From the NCBI GenBank assembly GCA_003255025.1, contig QANY01003970.1, forward strand, positions 62,001 to 126,000: a stretch of DNA of 64,000 nt, given 5' to 3'. Shown piece after piece: positions 1 to 12,085 of the stretch. The DNA is from Datisca glomerata (lineage: Eukaryota > Streptophyta > Magnoliopsida > Cucurbitales > Datiscaceae). The position numbers and the translations under genes were made by a program. The notes under the pieces are model-generated. The model was given only the letters and a program-made list of their open reading frames with translations, did no database searches and was not told where the DNA came from. How positions within the stretch are numbered: the stretch's first letter is position 1; the number at the start of each line of letters is the position of its first letter.

Positions 1-1300
1 CTCCTGCCACCACACCTTCTCCACACCAGATGGAAGCTTTACTTTAAGAAACTTGACAACAAGAAAAATGGCACTAGTAGCAATATGCATGCCAATTCAA
101 CCACTCCACTGTATCGATATATGGTTCTTTCATTAATCTCCTAAAAATTAATTCACCAGTTCAAGTAGGATTCATATCAGTTGTTAAACTGAAATATCAA
201 TTTCTCATTTGTCAAAACAGAATACTGTATATAAAGCAAGTCGATTCCATGTCTAGAAACTAGACAACAAAGACATTAATAACACAAAATTTCATAACAA
301 AAACAAGCTTAGGCATCAAACAAGTCTAAACTAGAAAATTTAAACAACAAAAACAAAGCCCATGTAACTTAGAACGAATATTTGCTTAAGTTACAGAACC
401 AAAACCAAAAATCAATCAATTAGTTTTTTTTACCATATGTGTAAATCGGTGACGGTGTCTAACGGAGGGGCGTCAGGCTGAAATGGTAGGGGCATGAGGC
501 GCCTACTCGACGACGGTGGCTAATGGTGGCCGTTCTCGGTAAATCGGTGTCTCGGTGACCTTGTGGCTCAGTGGTTTTCGATATAGTTGCTGGTGGGTTT
601 CTCGATGGAAATTGCTTGAGAGAGAGATGAGATGGATGTCATGGTGGATGCTCCCGGTGGCTCGGTGTCTCCATGGAAATCGCATTTTGAAAATGGTTGT
701 GGAGGGTTTCTCCGTAGAAATCGCGTGAGAGAGGGAGATGAGAGCCAACTAATTTTATTTGTAATTTATTATTCATAATGGCCTACCAATTTTATGGGCT
801 TTCAATGTCTAACATCAGTATGGGCCCAAGTGAATTTAGCCCTCTACAGATGTTTAGCATAGCATGTCAATCTTAGGACGTTGAACAATATAATATTCTT
901 ATAAATAGTAATTTCGATCCAACAAATATCCTTCTAAGACAATTTTTTTTTTGTTTTTAAAAAATTGGTCGGCATAATTAATAGTAAATATTTTATTATA
1001 ATAATCAAAAGCACGTTTTAAATAATTTAATAACAATAAGTATTTTATTTTTATATAAATTCATTTTTTTGTTGAAGTTAATTTATTAAAACTAAAAAGA
1101 TATAAATGTATTTACATTGATTTATATATATTATTTTAATTTTCACTCAAATCATAGCAATAGTCAATTGCTTGGAGATGAAGATTAATTAAAAATTAAA
1201 AACAAGAAAGAAAAAGGTTGCTTATGAAAGAGAGAAGGTTAATTAAACCCACATTTGTCCACTCAAGCAGCTTGGGCAATTGAAACGCTGTCGTTTTCTA
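1..1300. other. Spacer with no assignable gene
   Basis: AT-rich spacer upstream of the acidic-protein gene. The first 60 bases, read on the minus strand, could be the edge of an exon ([10 protein letters not shown] is readable), but too little is in the window to call it. Between about 500 and 740 the sequence is richer in G and C. It contains two imperfect copies of a roughly 115-bp unit, each with a GAGAGAG run and a GGAAAT(T/C)GC motif. An 81-codon minus-strand frame there is explained by this repeat and is not called as a gene. Confidence 0.4.
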
Positions 1301-1369
1301 ACAATGAGGATGCTGCCCGGATTGCCCGAAATTAAGTGAGGAATTACGGGTAGACAGTCACCAGTATCG

Positions 1370-2117
1370 CTCTCCTTCTCTCTCTCTCTCTCCATCTCCA
1401 TCTCTGGCCTCTGATATTTTTATAACTTAGTTCCTCTGTATCTTTTCGATCACAATCCGACGGTTCAAAATGAAAGCAGCTTCTTGTGCTTGTTTTCTTA
1501 GGTTTTAGAGCTCGAATCGCTTAGATCTAACATCTTCGTGCTCTGATCTTTCCCCCTGGTACAATTCTTCTTACGATTTCAGCTGCTTCTTTGATTTTAT
1601 CTTTCTGTACGTATTTTCTGCTTAGTTTTCAGGTTTTTGAGATCTATCCTCGATTTTCTGCTGCTTGCTTAGTTAACTGAGGGATTTGTCTAATTTTACG
1701 TCGTTATCGAGGTTTTCTGCTATAATTTTGGTATTTCTTAGCTCGATGCATCTGAATTTAGCGATTTCCGTCGACTTCTTTGGATTCTGCAATAGATTTA
1801 CTTAATTTCGTCTGATTTTCGACATTTTCTGGTCGGGAGTTACCGCTGGCGAAGTTTTTCTTCACTGAAAGTTGCCGTTTGTCTTCTTTCGAAATATTCG
1901 TTGAAGATTCGCACATAAGCTTAAACAATTAATTTTTTTCTCCCTTATCTTTACTGAAAATGCTTTTTCTCTTCTCCGCGCAGAATTTTGAATTTTCTTT
2001 TAGTTTCTTTTTCCTTTACAAGGATCAACGACTGCGAAAGTTTGGGGACAGATCTAACGGTCATCAGGGCTCAATGATTTGGTTTAACGATTGTACAGGT
2101 TTTGGTTTGCCGCACAG
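1370..2117 (+). other. 5' leader exon and leader intron of the acidic-protein gene
   Basis: A CT-rich tract (about 1370-1400) typical of plant 5' leaders is followed by a candidate donor CTG|GTACAA at 1558/1559. A candidate acceptor GCACAG lies immediately before the ATG at 2118, and an alternative acceptor TGTACAG is at 2098. This fits a non-coding first exon and a leader intron of about 0.55 kb. The exact transcription start cannot be seen. Confidence 0.5.
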
Positions 2118-4554
2118 ATGGAGACAGGCCATGGTTCAGTATCAGTCGGTGTTGCGTTCGGTTATGGCGCGGTAATGTGCGCAACTGAAGCTTTAGCGGC
2201 TTTGCTACTATCGGCTATGGTTAAAGCCAAAGGCCAGCTTTTGGCTCAGGTTAGCCACTCGCTCACTCGGCAACTCCTTGCTAAATTTCCTTTTTCTTTT
2301 TAATCACTAATTGCTATTTCTTTTCACTACATGGTCTAAATTCTTTTTTCCCCACTTTTCTATTTTTAATTTTAGTTTAATTTAATTTTTTTGACCTTTT
2401 TAATTCATCAACTGTGTGGCTGTATAGCTTAAAGTACGCCGCTTGTTTACATTGTTTGTATATTTGTTTGATATCAATTGAGGTTCCGGGAACTTGCTTA
2501 GCCCTGCTAAAATGCGCTAGGTGTTTTATTATTGTCTTGGCCGTTGGCTTGTGATTTTCTCGACGACATCGTATTGCCTGACAATATATCACGTTGACGA
2601 CAATAAAATATGCTAAGTAAGAGTAATGCTTTTTTTTACATATTTTTTTAAGTATTTTTTCTTTGTTTATTATTTTTCCTAAGGCATTTTTCAATTTGAA
2701 TTTAAATGTAGTAGTCAAATTTTAAGAATTGTGGTTATCAATTAGGTGAATAAATAGTATATGACTGTTTGCCCAATTCATCATAGATAAATTTTATTTG
2801 TCTATGTTACTTGAGATTGGTTATTAAAAAACTGTCATTATAAAATATTAGGTCAACAAATATTAACGTGTGAAAAGTAGCTAGGGAGATGAAAAATTAA
2901 GGATACTTGTTGCTAACATGAGCCGTAGATGTCCATCTTTGGTTGTTCATCTATGCTTGCTAACGTGTGCAGTTGATATCCTGCTTTAGTTATATGAGGT
3001 TATGACTATTCCGGATTTTAAAAGTAACTTTAAATGTGGCTTTAGGAGATGTTTGAGTTCCGGTTTGGTGATATGTGTGGGTCAGGGTCGAAGACATAAT
3101 CTAGTGGCTAAAAAAAGAGAATAAAAAAGTGGAGGTGGAACGGAAAACATAGAATAAAAGATAAGGAATGTCATAAAGTCAAAGGAGGAGGAGAACAATC
3201 TTTAGTGTGGGAATATTCGCTTGGTTGATGCTTCGGCCACTTGTGGCTTGTGGGAAGGGTTGCTTGGGAATTGGATTTTCTGGCGTTGGCTTATAGGGCA
3301 ATTCCAGGATTTGGCAGATCGAGTCTGACCTGTTGAAATGTAAAAGGGTTCACTTTTGAACTGTTAGATCTGATCAGACGATCTAGAAGGCTAGCTTTCC
3401 TATCATTTCTGATAACTTTCCTACCATTTCTGATCAGACGATCTAGAAGGCTAATTTCTCTGCGTTTTCAATTGCTGACAATCCGAATCTGGTTGCTTGA
3501 GAATACTAAACTGTGAGATGGAATCTTATCGTGTGAGTTTCAGGACTTAACTACATCTTGACATGTGTCTATTAAATCCCACACCAGAAAACAAGATACG
3601 GGGTTTGATCAAATTTTGGTTGATTCTCTGGTAATTTGATTGCAAATTGGAAATTTGTTTAAGCAAAAGAGGTGATTAAATTCTCATATAATATTTACTC
3701 TGTTTACCGGATTCCTCATCTGCCATTAGCAGCCATTATTTTGCAAATTCAACAACGCAAAATATATTCAATCAACCCGTTAATCTAATGCAGTTTTATA
3801 TTTCCACTCCAGCCAATTTATGGCAATAGAAAACAAAATTAACATTTCTTTTTCGTCTTGTTAACCTGAGTTGAGCTCTTTCACGATTAGTTATCCAATG
3901 GATTGTGTTTTATAGTAGCTTAAAAGTGCCTATACAATGGATTCTGTTTTATAGTAGCTTAAAAGCTGGCATATAATGAGTTGAAGCATTATTGCTTGGC
4001 TTCAATGTTATTAATGTACGTCTTTAACATGACTTGGCTGGCTTAGCTAGAAATCTGCTGTGGTATTGGATATCATATTTGCTCTATGCTCTGTGCTTGC
4101 CCATGTTGACATTATACCTTGCAATATATAGGATTCCCTTGGAATGTTTATGAAAGGAGATTGTTCCACAGAAGTAAATCCTGTTGATGCTGGGGAAGAC
4201 GATGGAAATGAAGATGACGGTGGTGATGATGACGATGATGGGGATGGCGGTCTAGGAGAAGGTGAAGACGAGTTGTCATCTGAAGATGGAGGAGACAATG
4301 GAAACCCCAAGAACAATAAAAGTAACTCGAAGAACGGACCAAGTGGTGGCACAGGTGGAGAAGAGAATGGAGAAGAGGAAGAGAACAATGAAGACGGTGA
4401 TGATCAAGACGATGACGATGAGGATGATGATGATGAAGATGGGGAAGATGAAGAAGAGGAAGAAGGGGTTGAAGAAGAAGAGGAGGAGAATGAAGATGAA
4501 GAGGAGGATGAAGATGAGGAAGCACTTCAGCCACCAAAGAAGAGGAAGAAGTAA
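2118..4554 (+). CDS. Acidic nuclear-type protein, two coding exons
   Basis: I read coding exons 2118-2249 (44 codons) and 4132-4554 (140 codons plus TAA), about 184 residues. The donor CAG|GTTAGC and acceptor TATATAG|GAT are both phase 0, so the exons join without a frame problem. Exon 1 starts METGHGSVSVGVAFGYGAVM and is rich in Ala and Leu. Exon 2 begins DSLGMFMKGD and then becomes an almost continuous Asp/Glu tract with Gly and Asn, ending in the basic cluster PPKKRKK, a likely nuclear localisation signal. This composition matches plant proteins usually labelled prothymosin-alpha-like or VHS3-like, names that reflect acidity and not a proven role. Histone or chromatin binding is only an inference. 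The 1.88-kb intron could hide a small exon. The 3' UTR probably ends near 4690. Confidence 0.75.
3371..3453 (+). repeat. Short direct repeat in the intron
   Basis: A 23-bp word beginning TGATCAGACGATCTAGAAGG occurs exactly twice, at 3371 and 3431, with the preceding TTTCCTA(T/C)CATTTCTGAT also duplicated. It lies in the long intron of the acidic-protein gene and looks like a local tandem duplication. Confidence 0.8.
3895..3965 (+). repeat. Short direct repeat in the intron
   Basis: Two copies of a 31-bp word (CAATGGATT(G/C)TGTTTTATAG and its continuation), differing at one base, start about 40 bp apart just upstream of the second coding exon. This is a recent local duplication with no evident function. 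Confidence 0.75.
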
Positions 4555-6918
4555 ACTTAGGGTAGTAGAATGAGTCTACCTAATGTTACACCATGTAACT
4601 TGTTGCCAACCCTTTTTCTTAGGCTTTTAAAGGATGCTTCTGAATCCATAATTATGTTTTAATTGCAACAATTAGAGTACTTTATTATTAATGAATGAGC
4701 TACGATTTCTTTTTCAATTTTCCCATCCTATCATATATACCATTTGAAAAGTTGAATTACAGTCCTTTTGTTTATGTGGCAAGCACTGGCCAGTCTGTTC
4801 TGTCCATTCTGTTTGCATGTTAGAGCTAACCGTCATTCAAGACAGGTTGATTACAGAGAGACAAGATGAGCATTTTACATTCATGTTCTTCCATCAATTC
4901 CAAGTGGGTCGCTCTGCTTGAGGATCTTTGATGGCTTCGAGAACCTGCTATTCGGGTGTCTTTGCCGTTGGATAGAGCTGGCTGACATAAGTCATCCAAT
5001 TAAATCTAAACAGCCTGGATGAGCTGATCAGCAACTAAAAATTGATCAAACTGCCTATTGAATATGCCTACATTTTACATGCCTACTACTTGTATATGCA
5101 GTAGGCAGTTAACCTACTTCAATATGAAGTGGAAAGTGTCAAAGAAATGACAGAAAAGTGAAAAACAGACGAGGTAACTTGTATTCCATGAAAAAGACAT
5201 GTCAAAACCTTTGAAAACCACACGAATGGCAGGTACGTATAGTTCAAGAAAAGAAAACGAGTAACATTTTCTATCAAAAGATATATTTCCTCCCAATTTT
5301 CTCCTTTACTCTTGCTTTTCCTTTCATTATAGATCTATGGATAACCTTGTCTTTTTAAAGATCTAAAGATGACTTTATGAAGGAGAAAAGAACTAGAAAT
5401 TGCAGACATTTTCACAGTTTGGTGTCAATGAAAAATGAAGAAAATAAGGATAGGATAAAGTAATCACATGTAAATTGATATCCTCCACATAAAGGACATG
5501 TCACATGTCTGATTGAGCAATCTTAAAGCTCTGTTTAAATACATAAATAAATACATCTACAAGTATAGAACAGAGAAAGGAAGGAAATGAAGTCATCTTA
5601 ACAGACGCATCGTAGCGTTAGTATATAACTCAACTACACCAAGTCAACAAATATGGCAAATCAGTAAGAAGAAAAGTCTTATCTCAAATCAAAAGTAAAA
5701 TTCTTCTGTATTGAGAACCACCATATGCATCATAGCTTTGATGTAGTAATGTAAAGCAATTAAGAACAAAATTTAGAACCCAGCAGTAAACAAAATTGGA
5801 AGATGGAAATCTGGTAAAATAGTCAAACATAAAGAGTAAAGAACAAGAAAGAAGAAAGAATGAGAAGAAAAAAAGAAGAATATCCAAATAAAATTATACA
5901 AAACATTGAAAGCAGACGTAGAAGATGAAGATAAAGAATACCCATAGATAAAATTATAAGAAAACTCAAATCTTCAAAAAGAAAATGGTGATAATTCTTA
6001 CAAGGTGATCAAGAAAATAGCAAGAACATAAAAGTGGAAGAGTAATGACAGACCAAGTTCTTGATCTTGGCTTTAAAAGAAAGTAACAGACTGGAAATTT
6101 TGCTTGAAGATGAAAGCTCTTCCATAAGAGAGCAACCCAGAACATGATAAACTTCCCTGTAATCTTAGGTTCTTTCATCCACAAGTTCAGCAGCATTCCA
6201 TATGCAATTATGGATTCCAAGCATCTAACAGCAGTAAAACAGTGAAACAAATAATATCACCCCTCAAATAGATAGTTTTAGTTAATCTTATAAGAAACAA
6301 GTTTGAACTCTGAAATACTAAATCAAAATGGTGAAATATGCGAGAAATGTGATGATAGTCAGTCTAATCAGAATCATAATTCACACAAAGATAAGTTATC
6401 AAAATGTTAATGATCAAGAAAACTAGAATCTTGGAAAATAATCTACAATCAAAATTATGAAGTGTAAGCCACTTCGCTAGGGAAAGGGTATAAGAAAGAA
6501 CATAAAAAGAAAAAGAAAAGGTAGATAATTCATGTTTAAGGTCTGCAAATGGCATAGGTACGCAAAAAAAAATACTATTTTACAAGGTAAAACAGAACTT
6601 CAAAGACTTGGGAAATAAGGAAAGTGATGAATGACGTTCGTCAAATTAAAAGTTATGAGAGTGATTGTGTTGATAATTTCAACATCAAACGAAAAACCCC
6701 TTAAAGATAATATAGTCTCGTTTTATGATGTATAGAATTTGAAAAGCAGTCCAGTTATGAATTATCATCATCCAATAGTAAATTTTGCAACTTCTTTGTA
6801 TCTTAACATATATTGACAAAAAATCTAACCACATAACTTTGATAGAAACAAAATTCAGGAATAAGGCTCTTCAATATCTTCAAATACAATTAACATAAGA
6901 GAACCTTCTTTATAAAGA

Positions 6919-6957
6919 CCCCCCCNNNNNNNNNNNNNNNNCCCCCCCCCCCCCCCC
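6919..6957. other. Poly-C tract containing 16 N
   Basis: Seven C, sixteen N (6926-6941), then sixteen C. The Ns are enclosed by a single homopolymer, so this is an unresolved C/G homopolymer run in the assembly and not a scaffold join between unrelated sequences. Confidence 0.9.
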
Positions 6958-7028
6958 AAAGAAAAAATGAAAACGAAAGGAAAAGGCCAATGGAAGTCAG
7001 AAAGATGAAGTATTATAAGCAGATAGTA

Positions 7029-7534
7029 AAATGTTATGGAAAAAAGGACCAGGAAACTTGAAGAATGGGATTAAATGAGAACATAAATTCAGATATGAAA
7101 TGAATGAAAGTGAGCAAGAAAGCAGCATGGAACAATTTGGATTACTGTAGGAAATAATATAGTATTGAGCGGCAAACTTCAATTGAAGGATAGGTTAGGA
7201 CCGGAAGCTACCTATATTTCTCTAAATAATGAAAAATCAATTCTCCAATCTATTTCAGACACCTCCATACATTTATGCCTAGTTTGATACACATCAGTCC
7301 TGAATCAAACTATATGGCAGAATTGATTTTTCATCAGAGAAATTTAAGTAGCTGTAGCATCCTATGCTAACCTATTCTTTTATCGAAATATGCTGCTTAG
7401 TATTATATCATTTCCTACAATATTCCAATTGGTTCCACGCTGTTTTCTTGCTCACTCTCATTCATTTCTTATCTGAATTCATATTCACATTTGATCCAAT
7501 TCTTCAATTTTCTGGTTTCCATACAATTCAAAAT
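7029..7534. repeat. Long imperfect inverted repeat (hairpin) downstream of the UBA2-like coding exon
   Basis: The left arm (about 7029-7245) is the reverse complement of the right arm (about 7319-7534) over some 216 bp with mismatches and small indels. Shared words include GTGAGCAAGAAA, GAAATGAATGA and GAAAAATCAATTCT. The 73-bp loop contains its own short inverted repeat (TAGTTTGA and TCAAACTA). If transcribed as part of the RNA-binding gene's 3' region it would fold into a long hairpin RNA. It may instead be a fold-back transposon. Confidence 0.8.
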
Positions 7535-7980
7535 CACATACATCAAGGAAATTCTTTGAACAAGCAACCAAAATCTGGCTTAGTAGCAGCCCTTTTCAGG
7601 AACAAGAGTTTCAAGCAAGAATCAATAATCTGTATCAAACTTCTGTACTATGAGAGATTGATGTATCAAAAATTAAAATGATGAATGTCAGCTACGTTAG
7701 CAATAATCATCATAAGAAAGTACCAAATTTACAATAGTATGTAAACCTTAGGTTTGTTAAATCGATAACCAAAATATGAAGAAAATCATCAATAAGCAAA
7801 ACCAAATAATTAGAACTTCAAAAAAGTATCAAGTAACAAGGAAAAGGGATGGAATTATTTTGAAAAATCCACTTGATTGAAGATAACCAAAAAGACAAAA
7901 GGAAGCATGCATAAAAAATTAAATTGAAAAACGAAAAATTGGAAGAATGGCAAGACAAAATAATTCGAAAAACTTCATAC

Positions 7981-9230
7981 CACAAGTATGGTGGATATCG
8001 AGTGAGAGGCCCACCAGCTCCCTGAATCCCGCCTGAAGCCGGCTGTCCAAGATGTGTATTTGGATAACCAAGCTGCAGACCTTTCAGCAACGGAGCACTC
8101 GACCCATATGAGCCTAAGACCGACGCATTACCTGCACCTAAATGACCCAACCCATGTGACCCCCCCGCTGAACCACCGACTTGACCCACTTGGTTCGCCG
8201 GTATGAGACCTTGGTTCAATCCCCCGGCCATAAAGACCGGATTCACTGAACCTCCGGCTCCATAAAACCCAGCCCCAGGATTCGCAATTAACCCGCCATA
8301 TGTTGCATTGAGGCTTGGATGATGTCCGAACAACGCCATATTCTGGGCTGCAGCCACTGCCGCTAAAATAGACGCCTGTGGCTGCGACTGCGACTGCGAC
8401 TGAGCGCGCCCCACTGGCACTGAAATCTGATTCTTGCCCTTCCCTTCAGCAGCCACCTGGCAATGTAATTGGTGCCCGTCAAACACCTTGTGTGGCTCCT
8501 CAAGAACCTTTTTCGCTCCCTCACTAGTCTTATACACGAACATCGCATAACCCCTCGATTTCCCAGTTTGCTTATCGAACCCAATAGGACCCGTCTCAAT
8601 CTCTCCAAACTTTGCAAAAAACGCTCTCAGTCTCTCAGCATCTATATCAGAATGCACGTTGCTTACATAAATCTTCCGCGCCGTCGCATCCTGGCTCTGA
8701 GATCCCGCCGTCGGACCCAACGAAGCCAATTGACAGGAAGCCACCCTGTTATTAATTTTCTTCTTAGGGTTTTTCAACGCCTTAGTCGCACCCTTTCGGG
8801 ATTTAAACAAAACAAACCCGTAACCTTTGGCCTTCCCGGTGTTCTTATCAGCAACCAGAGTACAGTCTTCAATTTCACCGAAGGATTCGAATGCCGATAT
8901 GAGGGACTCTCGCGTGGTGTCCCAGCCGAGGCCGAAGACGAAGATCTTGCGGTGAGAGACGTCACGGTCCGCAGCTTCGAGAATGCGGGCGAAAAGAGAG
9001 GGGTCCTTGACGGCGGAGTCGCAGATAAGGTCGATGAGCTGGTCCTTAGAGTAAGGTTCAAGGAGTTTAGGGAGGTCATTTGAGTCGGAATCGGACGAAT
9101 CGGAATAATTGTTGGGTTGTTGAGCTTGGGACTGTTTAGTGGAAATTGGGTTATCGAGCTTCTTGACTTTGAGGCTCGTGTTTGATTGTTTAACGAGCTT
9201 TCGCTTCTTGGAGTTGGTCGTCTTCGCCAT
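7981..9230 (-). CDS. UBP1-associated protein 2 (UBA2)-like two-RRM RNA-binding protein, main coding exon
   Basis: Hydrophilic N-terminus with a basic stretch (KKRKL), then LLEPYSKDQLIDLI, a segment shared with plant UBA2A/B. RRM1 is at about residues 93-168 (RNP2 KIFVFG at 95, RNP1 KGYGFVLF at 135). RRM2 is at about 184-260 (RNP2 KIYVSN at 186, RNP1 RGYAMFVY at 226). A Gly/Ala/Gln-rich tail includes a QSQSQSQ run. UBA2 proteins are nuclear hnRNP-like proteins that bind U-rich 3' UTRs and act in ABA or wound responses. That role is taken from the family. I chose the ATG at 9230 because the protein aligns from there. An in-frame ATG at 9338 would add 36 residues that look like 5' UTR. The exon ends at TTGTG|GTATGA after RYPPYL. 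The two leftover bases TG need the next exon, so the C-terminus is incomplete here. A 4-kb MULE begins 160 bp upstream. Confidence 0.88.
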
Positions 9231-9389
9231 TAGAGACTGAACAAGGGTTGGGTCGAGAGGAAATTGGCAAATAGGAGGAATTAGGGATAAGGGTTCGTGG
9301 CTCACTCTTCGAAGTTTGACGATACCTCCCAATTTCACAGCGATAGCTCGGACGTGAAACTATACTTCCTCGTACTTGCGGAAGCTAAA

Positions 9390-9463
9390 GGTTTTTTTTC
9401 TCTCTCTCCCTAAATTACATCCCTAAAAAACTCAAAACATATTCCATCACTGATTTTTACTGA
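9390..9463 (+). repeat. Left TIR of the MULE
   Basis: About 74 bp, imperfectly inverted relative to 13382-13452. The conserved inner block is CATCACT(G/A)ATTTT(T/C)ACTGA. Confidence 0.75.
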
Positions 9464-9839
9464 CACACCTTCCATTCAAATTAAATGATGGAAGTTATTG
9501 AATTGAACTTTCATGAATTTCAAATGCCGATAAAAAGGAAATAACAAAAAAACAATTCAAAACAGTGATCATTACAATTTTTCAAAATAATTTCTTAAAT
9601 ACTCAACCTTGACCTTTCGTGTATTCTTTTATTTCTTTGTGAAGTCTCACATTTCTTCATTTTCTCTTAATCGAAATCCAACAATCTCTCTCCCTCTCAA
9701 AATCACAGCATCTCTTTCTGGATATCATTCAAATTTCGTCTCTCACAGCAAAATATCATAATAAGGTATGTTTTTTCTCGGGTTTTTGGGTTTCATAGGT
9801 ATTTGGTAGGGTTTATGGGTCATCTTCTCTCTGCTTGAA

Positions 9840-10500
9840 TATTTCATGATACTTTATGAGGTCGTCTTGAGCACTACATGATGCTTCAAAGAGGTTCGTG
9901 AAAACCATCATGAAGTGCTCAAGACGTTACAGTATACATTGTGAACTCTTGATGTATCTTGAACACTTCATGATATTTTATAAGATGACTACAAGACGTT
10001 CCTGATGTCGTCTTGAGCACTACATGATGTAGTGTAAGATGATCTTGTAGTCATCTTGTACGCTACACTCGTGTAATATATCGTATAGTGTACAAGATGA
10101 CTACAAGATCATCTTGTACTACATCGTGTAGTGTTCATGTTATCTTTGTGCACTACACGATGTATTATAAGATAATTGTGTAGTCATCTTATACGATACA
10201 CAATGTATTACACGACTATCTTGTAGTCATCGTGTAGTGTGCAAGATGACTACAAGATCATCTTGTACTACATCATGTAGTGCTCAAGGCGACATGAACA
10301 ATGCACGATGAGTACAAGACGATCGTGTAGTCATCTTGCACACTACATGATGTATTGCACGACTATCTTGTAGTCATCGTATAGTGTATAAGATGACTGC
10401 ACGATCATCTTGTACTCATCGTGTAATGCTCAAGACAATGATGAGTCATCCTGTACACTACACGATGACTATAAGATCATCATGTACACTTCAATTATCT
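9840..10500. repeat. Palindromic short-repeat array, left arm of the MULE
   Basis: Dense, imperfect repetition of words such as GACTACAAGATCATCTTGTA, CATCGTGTAGTG and GCTCAAGACG, each close to its own reverse complement. Adjacent units can pair with each other. No protein-coding signal. Confidence 0.8.
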
Positions 10501-10936
10501 GATTTTATGTTTGTGTATTTACACTACCTGGAATTTATACAGTTATGGCATAATCAAACATGCAACTAAGATACGTCATGTACCCATATTATAGAATACA
10601 TGATCATCATGTGCCTATTTTATAATTGTCTTATCTGATTTATATTATATGTATTTTCAGTTGACGACTCCTTTACCCTTACCGTGGGTAGAAGATGAAG
10701 ATGTTGATGAGAAGATGAAGAGGCCAAAGGAGGAGAATGTCATTTTAAGAATGCTGAGGGCAATAAAAAGCCTGAGGAGAATAATGGGTACAAGGCGGGT
10801 ACATGATGATCTTGCACATGTCTTATAGTCTACAAGAGGGGTAAAATATGCCCTTGTAATGATCTTGTAATCTACAAGATGGGTTCAAGATAATCATGTA
10901 CCCATCTTGTAGTCTACATGACGTGTTCAATATCAT

Positions 10937-11325
10937 CATGTACTCGTCTTGTCGATTACAAGATGATTAAAGAGACACCTTGTACCTATCTTGTAGACTA
11001 CATGATGGGTTCAAGATCATCATGTACCCAACTTGTAGACTATAAGATGGTTATAGAGACATTTGGCACCAATCTTGTAGACTACAAGATGATTACATGG
11101 ACATCTTGTACCCATCTTGTAGACTATAAGATGATTGCAAGGACATATTATACCTATCTTGTAGACTATATGATCATTACGGAGACATATTGTACCCATA
11201 TTGTAGACTACAAGATGGGTACAAGATCATCATGTACCCGTATTGTAGACTACAAGATGGGTACAAGATCATCATGTACCCGTATTGTAGAATACATGAT
11301 GATTACATGGACATCTTGCAGACCT
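10937..11325 (+). repeat. 42-bp tandem repeat array
   Basis: At least nine consecutive units of about 42 bp, each containing CTTGTAGACTA(C/T)AAGATG and a variable half. Because 42 is a multiple of three the plus frame stays open and reads a 14-residue repeat (L/IVDYKM...), but this follows from the period and is not evidence of a gene. The core word is nearly palindromic, as in the flanking arrays. Confidence 0.85.
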
Positions 11326-11379
11326 TAAGATGGAAGATATGAAATAAGTACATGGATTTTTTTATTCTAACATGTGACA

Positions 11380-12085
11380 ATATGATAGAAGTATCATATA
11401 GTTTTCTTCAGGTGACCCTCGAACTAATCCCAATTCATATTCCTTAACTCTTCAAGCCTTATGGTAATTGATGTTGACACCAAAATCAAGTCGAACATAT
11501 TTCATTATGTCTTTTGACCTATATATTCATCCAACACCCGTGTATTTGGACCTCATACAATGACCAATCAATGAAAAATAAGCTTGATGGTGTTCATGTC
11601 TCAAGACTTTAAACGTGCATGTATGTCTATTGATGAACTTCGTAACTTTAAAATACGGATAGTTTCACATTTTCATAGCCTGTAACCTCCACTGCCATGT
11701 TTTCTCTACACATATAAGTACCAACATCGACGTCCATCATACGAGCAACCCTAACCAGCTTGCCTTTATCACTATACAACTCATCCATACTTATTATGTC
11801 TGATGCACGCTGATTCAAATCATCCCGTTTCTCACTAGACTCAGGACATTGCTCATTCAACTCAAGACGTGATTACATATGCTGAGTGGACTCGGGTTCG
11901 GGTCTTGTATTCAAATCCGATACTTCGTAGGGTCATCTCCACAGATGGCTTCATCAGGATCATCTCCATAGATGGCTTCATCAGGATGATCTCCACTGAT
12001 GGCTTCATCAGGATCATCTCCATGGATGGCTTCATCATATGCCCCCTAATCAAAATCATCATCATCATCATCATAAAAACATCAT
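11380..12085 (-). pseudogene. Degenerate MULE transposase (MudrA type), N-terminal part
   Basis: The minus strand reads an N-terminal segment with a 24-bp-repeat region, then a MudrA-like part in several frames. Pieces include HHQAYFSLIGHCMRSKYTG and RSKDIMKYVRLDFGVN, followed by NYHKA*RVKEYELGLVRG and SPEENY. The last pieces match the plant MULE signature KAWRARE...VRGSPEESY, with the Trp codon now TGA. Several frameshifts and stops are present, and the DDE catalytic core and SWIM zinc finger are not found, so it cannot make transposase. The gene points away from the arrays at 10.9-11.3 kb and occupies the middle of the element. Confidence 0.8.
11933..12036. repeat. 24-bp tandem repeat, four copies
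   Basis: Unit GATGGCTTCATCAGGATCAT plus CTCC repeated about four times inside the MULE transposase relic. On the coding (minus) strand it reads an 8-residue repeat, MKPSMEMI/L. Confidence 0.85.

Larger units (their letters stand above)
4620..7980 (-). other. 3' region of the RNA-binding gene; no independent gene seen
   Basis: No convincing coding exon lies here on either strand. The coding exon of the RNA-binding gene ends at a donor at 7981/7980, so one or more downstream exons, probably mostly 3' UTR, must lie at lower coordinates in this stretch. I could not locate them. The region also holds the poly-C gap at 6919-6957 and the inverted repeat at 7029-7534. Confidence 0.4.

Noticed and set aside
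503..748. 81-codon minus-strand frame
   Set aside because: Made by two imperfect copies of a local repeat; no recognisable domain.
2377..2718. 113-codon minus-strand frame
   Set aside because: Lies in the intron of the acidic-protein gene, Lys/Ile-rich as expected of AT-rich DNA, with no family resemblance.
4148..4537. Long minus-strand and alternative plus-strand frames opposite the acidic exon
   Set aside because: His/Leu-rich, Pro/Ser-rich or Lys/Met-rich shadows of the GA-rich Asp/Glu coding exon; no splice or start context.
8469..9083. 204-codon plus-strand frame and two other frames overlapping the RNA-binding gene
   Set aside because: Antisense or out-of-frame shadows of the two-RRM coding exon.
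10918..11328. 136-codon frame with a 14-residue repeat
   Set aside because: The open frame is a consequence of a 42-bp tandem repeat of a palindromic word inside a MULE; no start context and no known repeat protein.
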